This document shows, one piece after another, positions 16,789-25,461 of a stretch of 33,998 nt of DNA. A model generated the notes under the pieces. It was not told the DNA's origin. It made no database searches and saw nothing but the letters and a program-made list of their open reading frames with translations. The first letter of the stretch is position 1, and each line of letters begins with the position of its first letter. Position numbers and translations under genes: made by a program. Source of the DNA: an uncultured Bacteroidia bacterium (GTDB lineage Bacteria; Bacteroidota; Bacteroidia; Bacteroidales; Prolixibacteraceae); the NCBI GenBank assembly GCA_903918045.1, contig CAIXCY010000175.1, positions 1-33,998 of the forward strand. The letters are read 5' to 3'.

Positions 16789-18453
16789 ATGAAAAAAACC
16801 ATTTTATATATCATATTGGCCACCTTGACCAGCTTGTTCTCAAACTCGTGTACGAAGGACTTTACAAGCACCAATGTGGATCCAAGCATAATCAGCAATG
16901 TCGATGTGAGGTTCCTCTTCACTACATCGCTGGAGAATCTGCAGGGAAACCGCGAATGGATCTGGGAAGACCTCGAACAATTACTCAGATATAGTCAATT
17001 GTTAACTTCCGACCCTTATGAGCTCTCGGGAAGCGTAAATAATCGTTACGGCGCATTTTACTCGGCCATCCTCCCCAACTTATTTGAGATGAGACGTCTT
17101 ATCGATAACAAAGCGGATAAGGATAACTTTCAGAAAATCTACGCAGCTACCTATATCATCCAGGTTTTCCAGGGTCTTAAAGTTACTGATATGAACGGTT
17201 CTATACCGTACACTGAAGCAAACCAGGGTAGAGATAAGGGAAAATACAACCCCGTTTACGACACTCAGAAAGTACTTTACGATACCTGGATTAAAGAACT
17301 GAGTAATTCGATAACCGTTCTGGAAAAGGATCTTGCCAATCAGGAATCATTCGGTAATAACGATATCTTCTACCAGGGAGATTGGACCAAATGGGCTAAA
17401 CTGGCCAATTCCTTAAAATTGAGGATTGCTGCAAGGTATCAGAATCCTGATCCTGCCGCTGCAACGCAAATATTTAAAGAGGTGATGGCAGATGCCGTTG
17501 GACCAATCAGTTCAATCGCAGATCAGATGACCTATAGTAATACCAACTATATCCCGTTTGGACCTACTGAGATTGACTATCGCAGCAGGCGTTATGCCGC
17601 CGAAAATGTTGTCGACTTTATGAAAGCAACAGGCGACCCCCGTATCTCGATTTACTATGACAAGAACTCACTGGTGGGAGATTTTAAGACAGCTTTGACA
17701 GCAAACAGCGTTACACTCCCATCATGGATAAACCTCGATGATCCGCTGGTCGCATTCCAGGGTGGCCCTTCCGATTTTGGCGCCAACGGGGATAAAAACA
17801 AATACTTTTCGAACGGTGTTCCTGTCGGATCAAGTAAATATAATTTGATCTCAACGATAAACCGTAGGTTCTTTATGCCTCATTTGGATGGAGCCAACGG
17901 TCAATACATTGATGTATTAGTCTCTTATGCAGAAGTTTGTCTGAACATAGCCGAATTTATCCAGAAAGGATATGGCTCTGCATTTGATACGAAAGGGACT
18001 GCATCCGATTGGTATAATAAAGGGGTTCGTGCATCCGCCAATACAATGAATACGATCGCAATTGCAGCAGGATCAGCCTCGGTTGTATCGATCGATCCTT
18101 TGGTTGACACCTACCTCACCAGCCCAAAAGTCAAACTGGATGGAAATAATAACCTTGAAAAAATCTATATCCAGCAACTCTTGAACTTCTATCGTCAGGG
18201 CAACGAAGCATTTACATTGGTTCGCCGCACAGGATTCCCTAAATTTAATTCAACAATACTGGCCAGGGAGACAATGCCCGACATGATACCAAGAAGGTAT
18301 TGGCTGCTCGATCCGGGTGAAGTAAACCGCGCAAATTGGAATGCTGCCATGACTGAGGAGGGTTTTACACCGAATGACAGAAGCGCAGAAAAACTTAGTA
18401 CAGAGCGCATCTGGTTTGACAAGAATTCTCCGGCTTTCGGAGCAGGGAATTAA
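16789..18453 (+). CDS. SusD/RagB-family surface lipoprotein, module 1
   Basis: This 554-residue lipoprotein has a signal peptide ending in SNSC with lipidated Cys at 21. The body has SusD-like alpha-helical (TPR-like) segments. These include the DMNGSIPYTEA region near 140-150, the long WTKWAKLANSLKLRIAARYQ helix, and a C-terminal FYRQGNEAFTLVRRTGFP segment typical of the SusD-like nutrient-binding outer-membrane lipoprotein family (RagB-like branch). It caps the SusC barrel encoded 38 bp upstream and captures ligand at the cell surface. A strong terminator lies about 85 bp downstream, closing the first module. Confidence 0.94.
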   Translation: MKKTILYIILATLTSLFSNSCTKDFTSTNVDPSIISNVDVRFLFTTSLENLQGNREWIWEDLEQLLRYSQLLTSDPYELSGSVNNRYGAFYSAILPNLFEMRRLIDNKADKDNFQKIYAATYIIQVFQGLKVTDMNGSIPYTEANQGRDKGKYNPVYDTQKVLYDTWIKELSNSITVLEKDLANQESFGNNDIFYQGDWTKWAKLANSLKLRIAARYQNPDPAAATQIFKEVMADAVGPISSIADQMTYSNTNYIPFGPTEIDYRSRRYAAENVVDFMKATGDPRISIYYDKNSLVGDFKTALTANSVTLPSWINLDDPLVAFQGGPSDFGANGDKNKYFSNGVPVGSSKYNLISTINRRFFMPHLDGANGQYIDVLVSYAEVCLNIAEFIQKGYGSAFDTKGTASDWYNKGVRASANTMNTIAIAAGSASVVSIDPLVDTYLTSPKVKLDGNNNLEKIYIQQLLNFYRQGNEAFTLVRRTGFPKFNSTILARETMPDMIPRRYWLLDPGEVNRANWNAAMTEEGFTPNDRSAEKLSTERIWFDKNSPAFGAGN

Positions 18454-18536
18454 TTACAGAAATTCTAAAATTCCCCAGATATATTAATTGATATCTCCTT
18501 ACTAAGGGGGGTTCGTTAAACTTAATTACAATTTCG

Positions 18537-18576
18537 AGAGACCGTTCCATAATAAAATGGGGCGGTCTCTTTTGTT
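18537..18576 (+). terminator. Intrinsic terminator after susD 1
   Basis: AGAGACCG (18537-18544) and CGGTCTCT (18563-18570) form an 8-bp perfect stem with an 18-nt loop, followed by a T-rich tail (18570-18576). It separates module 1 from ROK 2. Confidence 0.8.
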
Positions 18577-18658
18577 AAATAATATTGGAAAAAGCCGTTT
18601 GTAAACCTATAATACCTTCCAAAATTTAAGGATATTAATTAAAACATGTTAAAAAGTC

Positions 18659-18690
18659 ATAAATAGTTTATAATATTTTTAATAATCTTG
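18659..18690 (+). promoter_or_regulatory. Candidate promoter of ROK 2
   Basis: ATAAATAG (18659-18666) leads to TAATCTTG (18683-18690), which matches the TAnnTTTG consensus at all but one base. The block aligns with the one upstream of ROK 1 (23/31 bases) and lies 53 nt from the ATG. The 18454-18742 gap otherwise holds only the terminator and AT-rich spacer. Confidence 0.45.
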
Positions 18691-18742
18691 TGCTCTCTAA
18701 ATATTTAAATTCCTAAACAAACTTTTAGAGAAATGGATTTTA

Positions 18743-19972
18743 ATGGATCAGATTAAACCTAAAAAGAATAAAACCGGCTCTTCCACTGAAATGAATAAGA
18801 TTTCGCAAAAGCGGAAGATGCTGAATTTGATGCGGACCAATGGAGTCATATCTGCTCCAGACTTAAGTAAGTTGCTTAAAATCAGCCTACCTACTTGTAT
18901 TATGTTGCTTAATGATATGATTGCTACAGGATTTGTGAAGAATTTCGGGGTTGGGGAGTCGAGTGGTGGGCGTAAACCCCTGTTATATGGGCTGCCCGAA
19001 GATCGCTTTTATGTGATCTCCTGTGATTTTTCACGCTTCTCAGCTAACATGGCCATTCTAAATTCGTATCATCAGTTTGTTACTCCGGTAACAGAAATCG
19101 ATACTCATATTGACGATCCAAATATTGTCGAGAAATTATATCAGGCAGCCAATATGCTGTTAAAAGAAAATCATATACCGGCAGAGAAGCTCTATGGCAT
19201 CGGTGTGGATATGCCGGGACTTATCAATTCGGGAACGGGCATTAATTATACAATAAAGGACAAAAAAAGGCAAAATATTGGACGAGACCTGAAACATCGC
19301 TTTTCAAAACGCGTATACATAGAAAACGATGCAAGAATGCACGCCTTTGGAGAATACTATTTTGGTGCGGCCAGGGGTTTTAAGGATGCGATCATTATCC
19401 ATTGGAGCTGGGGACTTGGATTGGGGATTTTTGTAAATGGAAAGCTGTGCAGTGGTAAAAATGGTTTTGCCGGCGAGTTCTCCCATATACCGATAGTGGA
19501 AAACGGAGAGTTGTGTATTTGCGGGAAACGGGGTTGTCTTGAAACCATCGCTTCTTCAAATACAATACTAAGCAGGATAAAACAGGGTGTAGCCACGGAA
19601 GTAGTTTCACCCCTTATCAACCAGATTAAAGAACATCCCGAGAAAGTAACTCCGGAGGATGTGATAAACTCGGCACGGCAGGGAGATGAATTTTGCATTT
19701 CCATCTTAAATGAGATTGGAACTGCAATGGGCAAAGGGCTCGCATACATTATTCAGTTGCTCAATCCGGAGGTAATCGTACTTAGCGGACCATTGTCTAA
19801 AGCCAAAAAGTATGTTTTATCACCAATTCAGCAAGCGCTAAACCGCCTTTGCCTCGAGAAGATTTCAGAAAGTACAACGATACTTATTTCGGATCTGGGG
19901 GATCAATCAGCCATGCTCGGAACTTCCGAGATGATCTTCCAGAAAGTTTTTGAAGAGCTGGATTTTGAATAA
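18743..19972 (+). CDS. ROK-family transcriptional regulator, copy 2
   Basis: This 409-residue paralog of the ROK protein at 11946 aligns with it end to end without gaps. The winged helix (about 18-80; SAPDLSKLLKISLPTCIMLL), the NDA motif (D196), H248 and the zinc motif CICGKRGCLE (258-267) are all conserved. The phosphate loop is again degenerate (CDFSRFS). The ligand-pocket region WSWGLGLGIFVNG-LCSGKNGFAGEFSHIPIVENGEL is almost identical in both copies, suggesting they sense the same or a very similar sugar. Most differences lie in the first 20 residues, around 125-150 and around 275-295. It precedes susC 2, its presumed target. An ATG 10 bp upstream (18733) is out of frame. Confidence 0.93.
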   Translation: MDQIKPKKNKTGSSTEMNKISQKRKMLNLMRTNGVISAPDLSKLLKISLPTCIMLLNDMIATGFVKNFGVGESSGGRKPLLYGLPEDRFYVISCDFSRFSANMAILNSYHQFVTPVTEIDTHIDDPNIVEKLYQAANMLLKENHIPAEKLYGIGVDMPGLINSGTGINYTIKDKKRQNIGRDLKHRFSKRVYIENDARMHAFGEYYFGAARGFKDAIIIHWSWGLGLGIFVNGKLCSGKNGFAGEFSHIPIVENGELCICGKRGCLETIASSNTILSRIKQGVATEVVSPLINQIKEHPEKVTPEDVINSARQGDEFCISILNEIGTAMGKGLAYIIQLLNPEVIVLSGPLSKAKKYVLSPIQQALNRLCLEKISESTTILISDLGDQSAMLGTSEMIFQKVFEELDFE

Positions 19973-20017
19973 ATCAGATAACTAAGAAAGGAGAAAATTA
20001 ACCCCTAAATCAAAAAT

Positions 20018-20041
20018 ATGAAAGTAATGAAAAGTGGATAA
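20018..20041 (+). CDS. Candidate leader micro-ORF (MKVMKSG) upstream of susC 2
   Basis: ATG-AAA-GTA-ATG-AAA-AGT-GGA-TAA encodes M-K-V-M-K-S-G and parallels the micro-ORF before susC 1 in length, K2, K5-S6-G7 and stop. The distance from the stop to the stem-loop is 13 nt in both. A purine-rich AAAGGAGAAAA at about 19987-19997 is too far upstream (about 20 nt) to be a standard ribosome site. Confidence 0.35.
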   Translation: MKVMKSG

Positions 20042-20054
20042 AGACCATTGAAAC

Positions 20055-20081
20055 TCTCCCGTTTTGAAGCAAGACAGGAGA
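20055..20081 (+). promoter_or_regulatory. Leader stem-loop with conserved TTTTGAAGCA element, susC 2
   Basis: TCTCCCG (20055-20061) pairs with CAGGAGA (20075-20081) with one C-A mismatch, around loop TTTTGAAGCAAGA. Compared with the susC 1 element, the CTCC/GGAG pairs and the loop are kept. One stem pair has changed A-U to G-C (compensatory), and the neighbouring pair is G-C in one copy and mismatched in the other. Confidence 0.5.
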
Positions 20082-20112
20082 CCGTACTTTTTAAACCGGA
20101 GGTACATAATTA

Positions 20113-20132
20113 TTCCGCATTTTACCGCGGAG
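20113..20132 (+). promoter_or_regulatory. Second hairpin in the susC 2 leader
   Basis: TTCCGC (20113-20118) pairs with GCGGAG (20127-20132), with five Watson-Crick pairs plus one G-U, around an 8-nt loop. It occupies roughly the place of the pseudoknot candidate in the susC 1 leader but is unrelated in sequence. Confidence 0.35.
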
Positions 20133-20170
20133 CAAATTTTCAATTAAAATTAAAACTAAAATTAAAACTT

Positions 20171-23100
20171 ATGCGTAGGATCTTATTATTGACTGTAATG
20201 TGCATTGCACTGTTAGGCAGTGCAATTGCGCAGCATGCAGTAACTGGCAGGGTTACTGATAATGAAGGGACTGGGATACCCGGTGTTACGGTATCCGAAA
20301 AAGGGACAACCAATGGTACCATTACCAGTACAGACGGAAAGTATTTCATTAAGGTTGCTTCAGATAAATCTATTGTTGTATTTTCCTTTATCGGAATGAA
20401 GCCCGTTGAACAGGTTGTTAACGGCCGGATGACTATTGATGTCAAAATGGTGGCTGAAAACATTGGACTCAATGAAGTCGTTGTTACAGCTTTGGGAATT
20501 AGCAAGGAGTCCAAAAAATTAGGATATGCTGTCACACAGGTTGCAGGTGATAAAATAGCCGCTTCAACGACTATCAGTCCGGTAAATGCACTTCAGGGGC
20601 TTGCTCCGGGAGTTGACATTGCTCCAAGTGAAGGCGGTATTTTTGCAGGTTCGAAAATAACAATTCGTGGTAATTCGACACTCAAAGGGAACAACATGCC
20701 AATATTTGTTGTTGATGGAGTAATTATCGACAATTCAACCTCAGGAGGTAGCGAATGGGGCGGAGTTGACTGGGGTAATGATCTTAAAAACCTGAATGCT
20801 GATGAATTTGAATCGGTATCTGTTTTGAAGGGAGCAGCGGCCACAGCGCTTTACGGATCACGTGCGTTAAATGGCGTTATCGTAATTGCAACAAAAAAAG
20901 GAAAATCACGCAAGGACCTTGGGGTTAAAATTTCTCAGAGATCAAATATCAAAACAGTTTATGCAGGCCCTTCATTCCAAAATGTATACGGCGAAGGTGC
21001 GCCTCCGGGATATGACACCCGTTACCCCGACATGTACGCCCCTCAAAAATCGTTTTTAATGAATGCTCAGGGAGAGCCTTATATCGAAGGTATTTCCGGT
21101 GACTGGTGGGTTCCAATGAGTTTCGGACATAAAATGGACGGATCGAAGATTCGTGACTATGAAAATAACTGGGTAAATTACGATGCACAACCCAATAATG
21201 CTATTGATGCATTTCAACAAGGTTATCAGACAAATACCAATGTGACTCTTGAGGGTGGCGGAGACAATTCAACCTTTCTGGTCTCTTTGTCCCATTTCGG
21301 TGAGACAGGTACATTACCCCGTAATATTTTTACGCGTGAATCTCTTTTTACAAAGGTTACACGGAAATTCAACAAATACATTTCTACTGAATTTACTACA
21401 AGTTATAATAACTCAACCCCGGAAAATCCTGCAGGAACAATGATGCAGAATTTCATTACTGGAAACTGGGCAAGAAATTATAATACCTCTTATTGGAGAA
21501 CCCGCTACAGAGCTCCTCATGGAGGGATCCCACAGACCCATCCGGATGGAACAATAGACCCGGGAGCAAGTATTCCCGATGCTGGTGTTTGGTTCAATCT
21601 TTACCAGAATAGCAGCAAACGGATCGAAGAATCGCTTCGTCTTACAGGTAAAATGACCTTCACAATTAACGATTGGTTTAACGTTGTTGCAGATGGATCT
21701 TTGAATAATTATTACATAAAATCTGAAGATAAAATTCTTGGTCAGGGTTATCGTAATGAAGGTGGCAGCTACAGTCTTAACCATTCAAGAAAAGAACAAT
21801 ACGACGGAAAGCTATGGTTGAATTTCCATAAAGCCTTCAAACACGATCTTGACGCTTCGCTATCTGTTGTAGCTGAGCATTGGGAATCAGGAAATAGCTA
21901 TTCGGGTGCATGGACAAATGGTGGTTTGATTGTTCCTGGTCAGTATTCACTCTCAAACAGTAAGTCGCAACCTGGCCAGCAGGCTGGTATCGACGGAACC
22001 AAGATCCTTGAATCCCTGATGTTTTTCTCCGATATTTCCTGGAAAAACCAACTGTTCTTAAGTATCTCAGGTCGTAATGACTGGTCATCCACACTTGCCT
22101 ATGCTGACGGATCGGGCTCAATGAGTTATTTTTATCCTTCCGCCAGTTTATCCTGGTTAGTTAATGAAACTTTCAAATTACCCGAAGTAATCGATTACGG
22201 CAAACTTAGATTCTCAGTGGCTCAGGTCGGAAATGACTACTCTCCATACTCTATCAACCCGGGTTTTGGCAGAACAGGAACAGTTCAGAGCTACAATGGC
22301 GATTTGCCTACCTACAGTTTCATTAATAGCCAGATGCCTAATCTGGGTATCAAACCTGAAAATAAGAAATCAATCGAAATGGGTTTTGAGACCAGGTTGT
22401 TGAAAAACCGCATTGGAATCGATTTTTCCTATTACAAGGAGAACACCTATAACCAGATTCTTGCAATTCCTGAAAACGGTTACACCGGCGTTTCAAGTCA
22501 GTTAATCAATGCAGGTAATATTCAAAACCAGGGTATTGAGATTGCATTAAAAACAACTCCAATTAAGACGAAAGATTTTAGCTGGTTTGTAAATCTGAAT
22601 TACGCCCGTAACCGCAATACAATTGTCGATTTATATCCAGGCATTGCAGAATATGATCTTTACGGAAGCTGGAATTATGGAAATACCCGCGTTGGAACCG
22701 TTGCAAAAGTTGGCGGCCCATGGGGAGTGCTGATGTCAGATTCAAACCCTAAACTCTACAAAAACGCAGCAAATCCAAATGATCCGCTTAATGGTCAGAA
22801 ACAGCTTACCTGGAATGCTGGTCAAAGAGGAGGTTATTATACAAGAAGTTACGAGAAACAAGTGGTCGGAAATATGAATCCTGATTTTATCGGAAGTGTT
22901 ACCACTGGATTCGACTTTAAAAATTTCCATGTTGAGGCATTATTTGACATGAAAATTGGGGGTGATATTTCTACCTATTCAGGACGTTATGGTACTGCTT
23001 ATGGCTTATTGGCCTCAACACTCGCAAACCGGGATAAGGAACATGGCGGATTTGAGTGGTCAAGTGCCTGGACCGGAAACTCTTATGATGATGGTTATAT

Positions 23101-23545
23101 TCCTGATGGAGTTTTTGCTGCCGGAACAACCGTTAAAATGAAAAATTCAGCCGGTGCAGAGGTAAGTAACAATGTTGGTGGAATGACCTACAAAGATGCC
23201 TATAAACAAGGATTAGTTGATCCTGTGCATGGTGCATGGTGGCATTGGAAAAATAATTCATGGGGCGGTGGCGTAATTGATGACGCCGTAGTTCAGGAAA
23301 ATTCATACATCGGATTCAGACAATTTACAATAAGCTATCGCATCCCTTCAAATGTCTGTAAAAAAGTGGGATTATCTGCTGCTGATGTTTCATTCTTCGG
23401 TCGTGACCTTGGATTTGTTTACAAATCTTTGAAAGATAACCTGAATCCATTCAGTGTCAGAAGTAACGAATCTGGTTCGGCTCACGAATGGCAACAATCT
23501 CCTTACACAAGGACATTGGGTCTTGCCTTCAATTTATCATTCTAA
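20171..23545 (+). CDS. SusC/RagA-family TonB-linked outer-membrane protein, module 2
   Basis: I take the ATG at 20171, giving 1124 residues. It yields a proper signal peptide (MRRILLLTVMCIALLGSAIA/Q) nearly identical to that of SusC 1. The frame stays open upstream to a TTG at 20048, but that stretch is the AT-rich leader (a run of LK repeats) and not protein. Domains are a carboxypeptidase regulatory-like domain (about 22-95; FSFIGMKPVEQVV), EVVVTALG (103-110), a plug (KITIRGNSTLKGNNMPIFVVDGV; SVLKGAAATALYGSRALNGVI) and a barrel ending LAFNLSF. It is clearly paralogous to SusC 1, with diverged barrel loops, so the ligand may differ. Its susD partner starts 38 bp downstream. Confidence 0.94.
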   Translation: MRRILLLTVMCIALLGSAIAQHAVTGRVTDNEGTGIPGVTVSEKGTTNGTITSTDGKYFIKVASDKSIVVFSFIGMKPVEQVVNGRMTIDVKMVAENIGLNEVVVTALGISKESKKLGYAVTQVAGDKIAASTTISPVNALQGLAPGVDIAPSEGGIFAGSKITIRGNSTLKGNNMPIFVVDGVIIDNSTSGGSEWGGVDWGNDLKNLNADEFESVSVLKGAAATALYGSRALNGVIVIATKKGKSRKDLGVKISQRSNIKTVYAGPSFQNVYGEGAPPGYDTRYPDMYAPQKSFLMNAQGEPYIEGISGDWWVPMSFGHKMDGSKIRDYENNWVNYDAQPNNAIDAFQQGYQTNTNVTLEGGGDNSTFLVSLSHFGETGTLPRNIFTRESLFTKVTRKFNKYISTEFTTSYNNSTPENPAGTMMQNFITGNWARNYNTSYWRTRYRAPHGGIPQTHPDGTIDPGASIPDAGVWFNLYQNSSKRIEESLRLTGKMTFTINDWFNVVADGSLNNYYIKSEDKILGQGYRNEGGSYSLNHSRKEQYDGKLWLNFHKAFKHDLDASLSVVAEHWESGNSYSGAWTNGGLIVPGQYSLSNSKSQPGQQAGIDGTKILESLMFFSDISWKNQLFLSISGRNDWSSTLAYADGSGSMSYFYPSASLSWLVNETFKLPEVIDYGKLRFSVAQVGNDYSPYSINPGFGRTGTVQSYNGDLPTYSFINSQMPNLGIKPENKKSIEMGFETRLLKNRIGIDFSYYKENTYNQILAIPENGYTGVSSQLINAGNIQNQGIEIALKTTPIKTKDFSWFVNLNYARNRNTIVDLYPGIAEYDLYGSWNYGNTRVGTVAKVGGPWGVLMSDSNPKLYKNAANPNDPLNGQKQLTWNAGQRGGYYTRSYEKQVVGNMNPDFIGSVTTGFDFKNFHVEALFDMKIGGDISTYSGRYGTAYGLLASTLANRDKEHGGFEWSSAWTGNSYDDGYIPDGVFAAGTTVKMKNSAGAEVSNNVGGMTYKDAYKQGLVDPVHGAWWHWKNNSWGGGVIDDAVVQENSYIGFRQFTISYRIPSNVCKKVGLSAADVSFFGRDLGFVYKSLKDNLNPFSVRSNESGSAHEWQQSPYTRTLGLAFNLSF

Positions 23546-23583
23546 TAAGTGTGTTGAATTGTAAATACTTAAAATTACAAATT

Positions 23584-25314
23584 ATGAAACAAAGAATATA
23601 TAAGATGTTATCGGTATTGCTCTTAACCATGGTATTGGTTAACTGTACTGATCGGTTCGCAGCAATAAACAAAGATCCGGGAGAGGTTACCGATCCCGAT
23701 ATTACCTATCTTTTTACCAATGCCTTGAACGGCTTGGGCGATGGATATCTAGACTGGTTCTACAATAACAGCGTTTACTACTGGCGATATGCACAAATGA
23801 CGGTAGCACGCGGCGGAACAAATTCTGACTTTAATAATGTCGCAGCATTGGGAGGTGTTTCACCTTATGGTATGCTAATTGATATGAAGGAAATCAGGAA
23901 TCGCATCGAAAAAATGCCAGCCGATCAAAAAGCGGTATATCAGGCATTCAACGCAGTTACCTTTATTCCCGTTATTGATATCGCAATGAGAGCCTCTGAC
24001 TGGGAAGGGAGTATGGTCTATTCCGAAGCAGTTGATGCAAGGTATGGTGGCAATATGAAGCCTAAATATGATACTCAGCAGGAGCTTTACGATATCTGGA
24101 TCAAGGAACTCGATGCAGCAATAACTGCCTTAACAACTGCAGATTCTAAACAAGTCCAGATCGGAAATCAGGATTATATGTTTAAAAGTGACTGGGAATT
24201 ATGGGCACGTTATGCCAATTGTCTGAAACTTCGGATTGCAGCGCGTCTTGAGAAAGCCGACAATGCAAAAATGAGAACCTTACTTACTTCAATTGTTAAT
24301 CAAAAGGATAAAAGTGGACAGACCTTATTGATCACCGAGTTGAACCAACAGGCAGTTTGGGCACCAGGCGCAAATGAAGCAGGTCCTGGCGGCGGAAATA
24401 GCCTCTGGATTGAAAATTATGCACCTTCAAATAAGTATAGCAAGTTTATGCGTACCGTTAATGATCCCCGTCTGAGAATCTGTTTCAGAACAAACTCACT
24501 TAACGATGCTGCCATAACAGCCTTACAGGCAACCCCTGGTATCTCTGTTCCAAAGTTTGCCACTAAACCGGTAAATGAGCCCTGGGACCGTTTGGTTGGC
24601 GCTCCGGTCGCCCCTGACAGTGCTGGAGTCAAGGACTATTTCGGCGCAACTTTAATTGATGCAACAGGTGCTACCTATCAGAGACTTCCCTTCGTAGAGT
24701 ACAATTACATTAAGCCAAAACAAAATGGCCGAAATGGCGAGTATCTCAATTATGTAGTTGGGGCTCCTGAAATATGCCTCTATATGGCTGAATTCATCGA
24801 AAAAGGCTATATTACAGGGATCGGAACAGCCAAGGATTGGTATGAAAAAGGGGTAAATCTTTCTTTACAAAATTACAATAACCGCGCAGCAAAAGCACAG
24901 ATTCCTGATTATAACACACGTGGTTTAGTAACAGGTGAAGTTGAGTCTCTTTTGGCAAAAGATAATGTGAAATACATTTCCGGTGACCCAAAAAATATTG
25001 AGAAAATTATCCTTCAGGAACTTGTAAACCTTTTTGATAATCCATATCAATGTGTTTCTGTAGTACGCAGAACAGGCTTTCCTAAAAAAGGGAGTACAAT
25101 CTGGCCTTGGGAACCTTATACAGTTTCCGGGACTGAATTAAAGCTTCCTCGCAGATTCCCTGTTAATACTCCAACAATTGATAATAACAAGGCAAATTGG
25201 CAAACCGCAATTACAGCTGAAGGATTTACACCTGATAATAATACAGGCGACATACTTAATGCTGAAAGAGTATGGTGGGATAAAACAGCCCCCGATTATG
25301 GTGCCGGACAGTAA
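23584..25314 (+). CDS. SusD/RagB-family surface lipoprotein, module 2
   Basis: I take the ATG at 23584, giving 576 residues. It begins a lipoprotein signal with lipobox LVNC (Cys 21) and leaves a 38-bp gap to susC 2, the same as in module 1. An ATG further upstream (23488) would overlap susC and push the signal sequence inward. SusD-like segments parallel module 1: DWEGSMVYSEAVDARYGGNMKPKYDTQ, SDWELWARYANCLKLRIAARLE, and the C-terminal VNLFDNPYQCVSVVRRTGFP. It captures ligand on the cell surface with SusC 2. Confidence 0.93.
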   Translation: MKQRIYKMLSVLLLTMVLVNCTDRFAAINKDPGEVTDPDITYLFTNALNGLGDGYLDWFYNNSVYYWRYAQMTVARGGTNSDFNNVAALGGVSPYGMLIDMKEIRNRIEKMPADQKAVYQAFNAVTFIPVIDIAMRASDWEGSMVYSEAVDARYGGNMKPKYDTQQELYDIWIKELDAAITALTTADSKQVQIGNQDYMFKSDWELWARYANCLKLRIAARLEKADNAKMRTLLTSIVNQKDKSGQTLLITELNQQAVWAPGANEAGPGGGNSLWIENYAPSNKYSKFMRTVNDPRLRICFRTNSLNDAAITALQATPGISVPKFATKPVNEPWDRLVGAPVAPDSAGVKDYFGATLIDATGATYQRLPFVEYNYIKPKQNGRNGEYLNYVVGAPEICLYMAEFIEKGYITGIGTAKDWYEKGVNLSLQNYNNRAAKAQIPDYNTRGLVTGEVESLLAKDNVKYISGDPKNIEKIILQELVNLFDNPYQCVSVVRRTGFPKKGSTIWPWEPYTVSGTELKLPRRFPVNTPTIDNNKANWQTAITAEGFTPDNNTGDILNAERVWWDKTAPDYGAGQ

Positions 25315-25329
25315 AAATATCATTGAACA

Positions 25330-25357
25330 CAAATAGGCCAGGAATTAAACCTATTTG
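25330..25357 (+). other. Hairpin between susD 2 and the PNGase gene
   Basis: CAAATAGG (25330-25337) and CCTATTTG (25350-25357) form a perfect 8-bp stem with a 12-nt loop. It has no T-tract and precedes the weak terminator at 25374. It could protect the 3' end of the susCD transcript. Confidence 0.5.
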
Positions 25358-25373
25358 AAAATTTGATAAAATC

Positions 25374-25408
25374 AAGAGGGGCTGTCTGAAAAGGCGGCCT
25401 CTTTTTTT
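25374..25408 (+). terminator. Probable intrinsic terminator after susD 2
   Basis: AAGAGG (25374-25379) pairs with CCTCTT (25398-25403), with an imperfect GC-rich interior, then a run of T to 25408. The short perfect stem suggests partial readthrough into the PNGase gene is possible. Confidence 0.65.
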
Positions 25409-25461
25409 GAATTATATCCTATTGTTTATTAGTCTTATACACCAATTTCCGAAAATATATT

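Noticed and set aside
20048-20170. N-terminal extension of SusC 2 from a TTG codon
   Set aside because: It would put about 41 residues, including an LK-repeat run from AT-rich leader DNA, in front of a perfect signal peptide. SusC 1 has no counterpart.
20143-20170. Short ATTAAA/ACTAAA repeats before the susC 2 ATG as a phase-variation tract
   Set aside because: The units are imperfect and lie in an untranslated AT-rich leader. There is no evidence of slippage or of a coding effect.
23488-23583. Upstream ATG extension of SusD 2
   Set aside because: It overlaps the susC 2 coding end and buries the lipobox. The start at 23584 restores the 38-bp gap seen in module 1.
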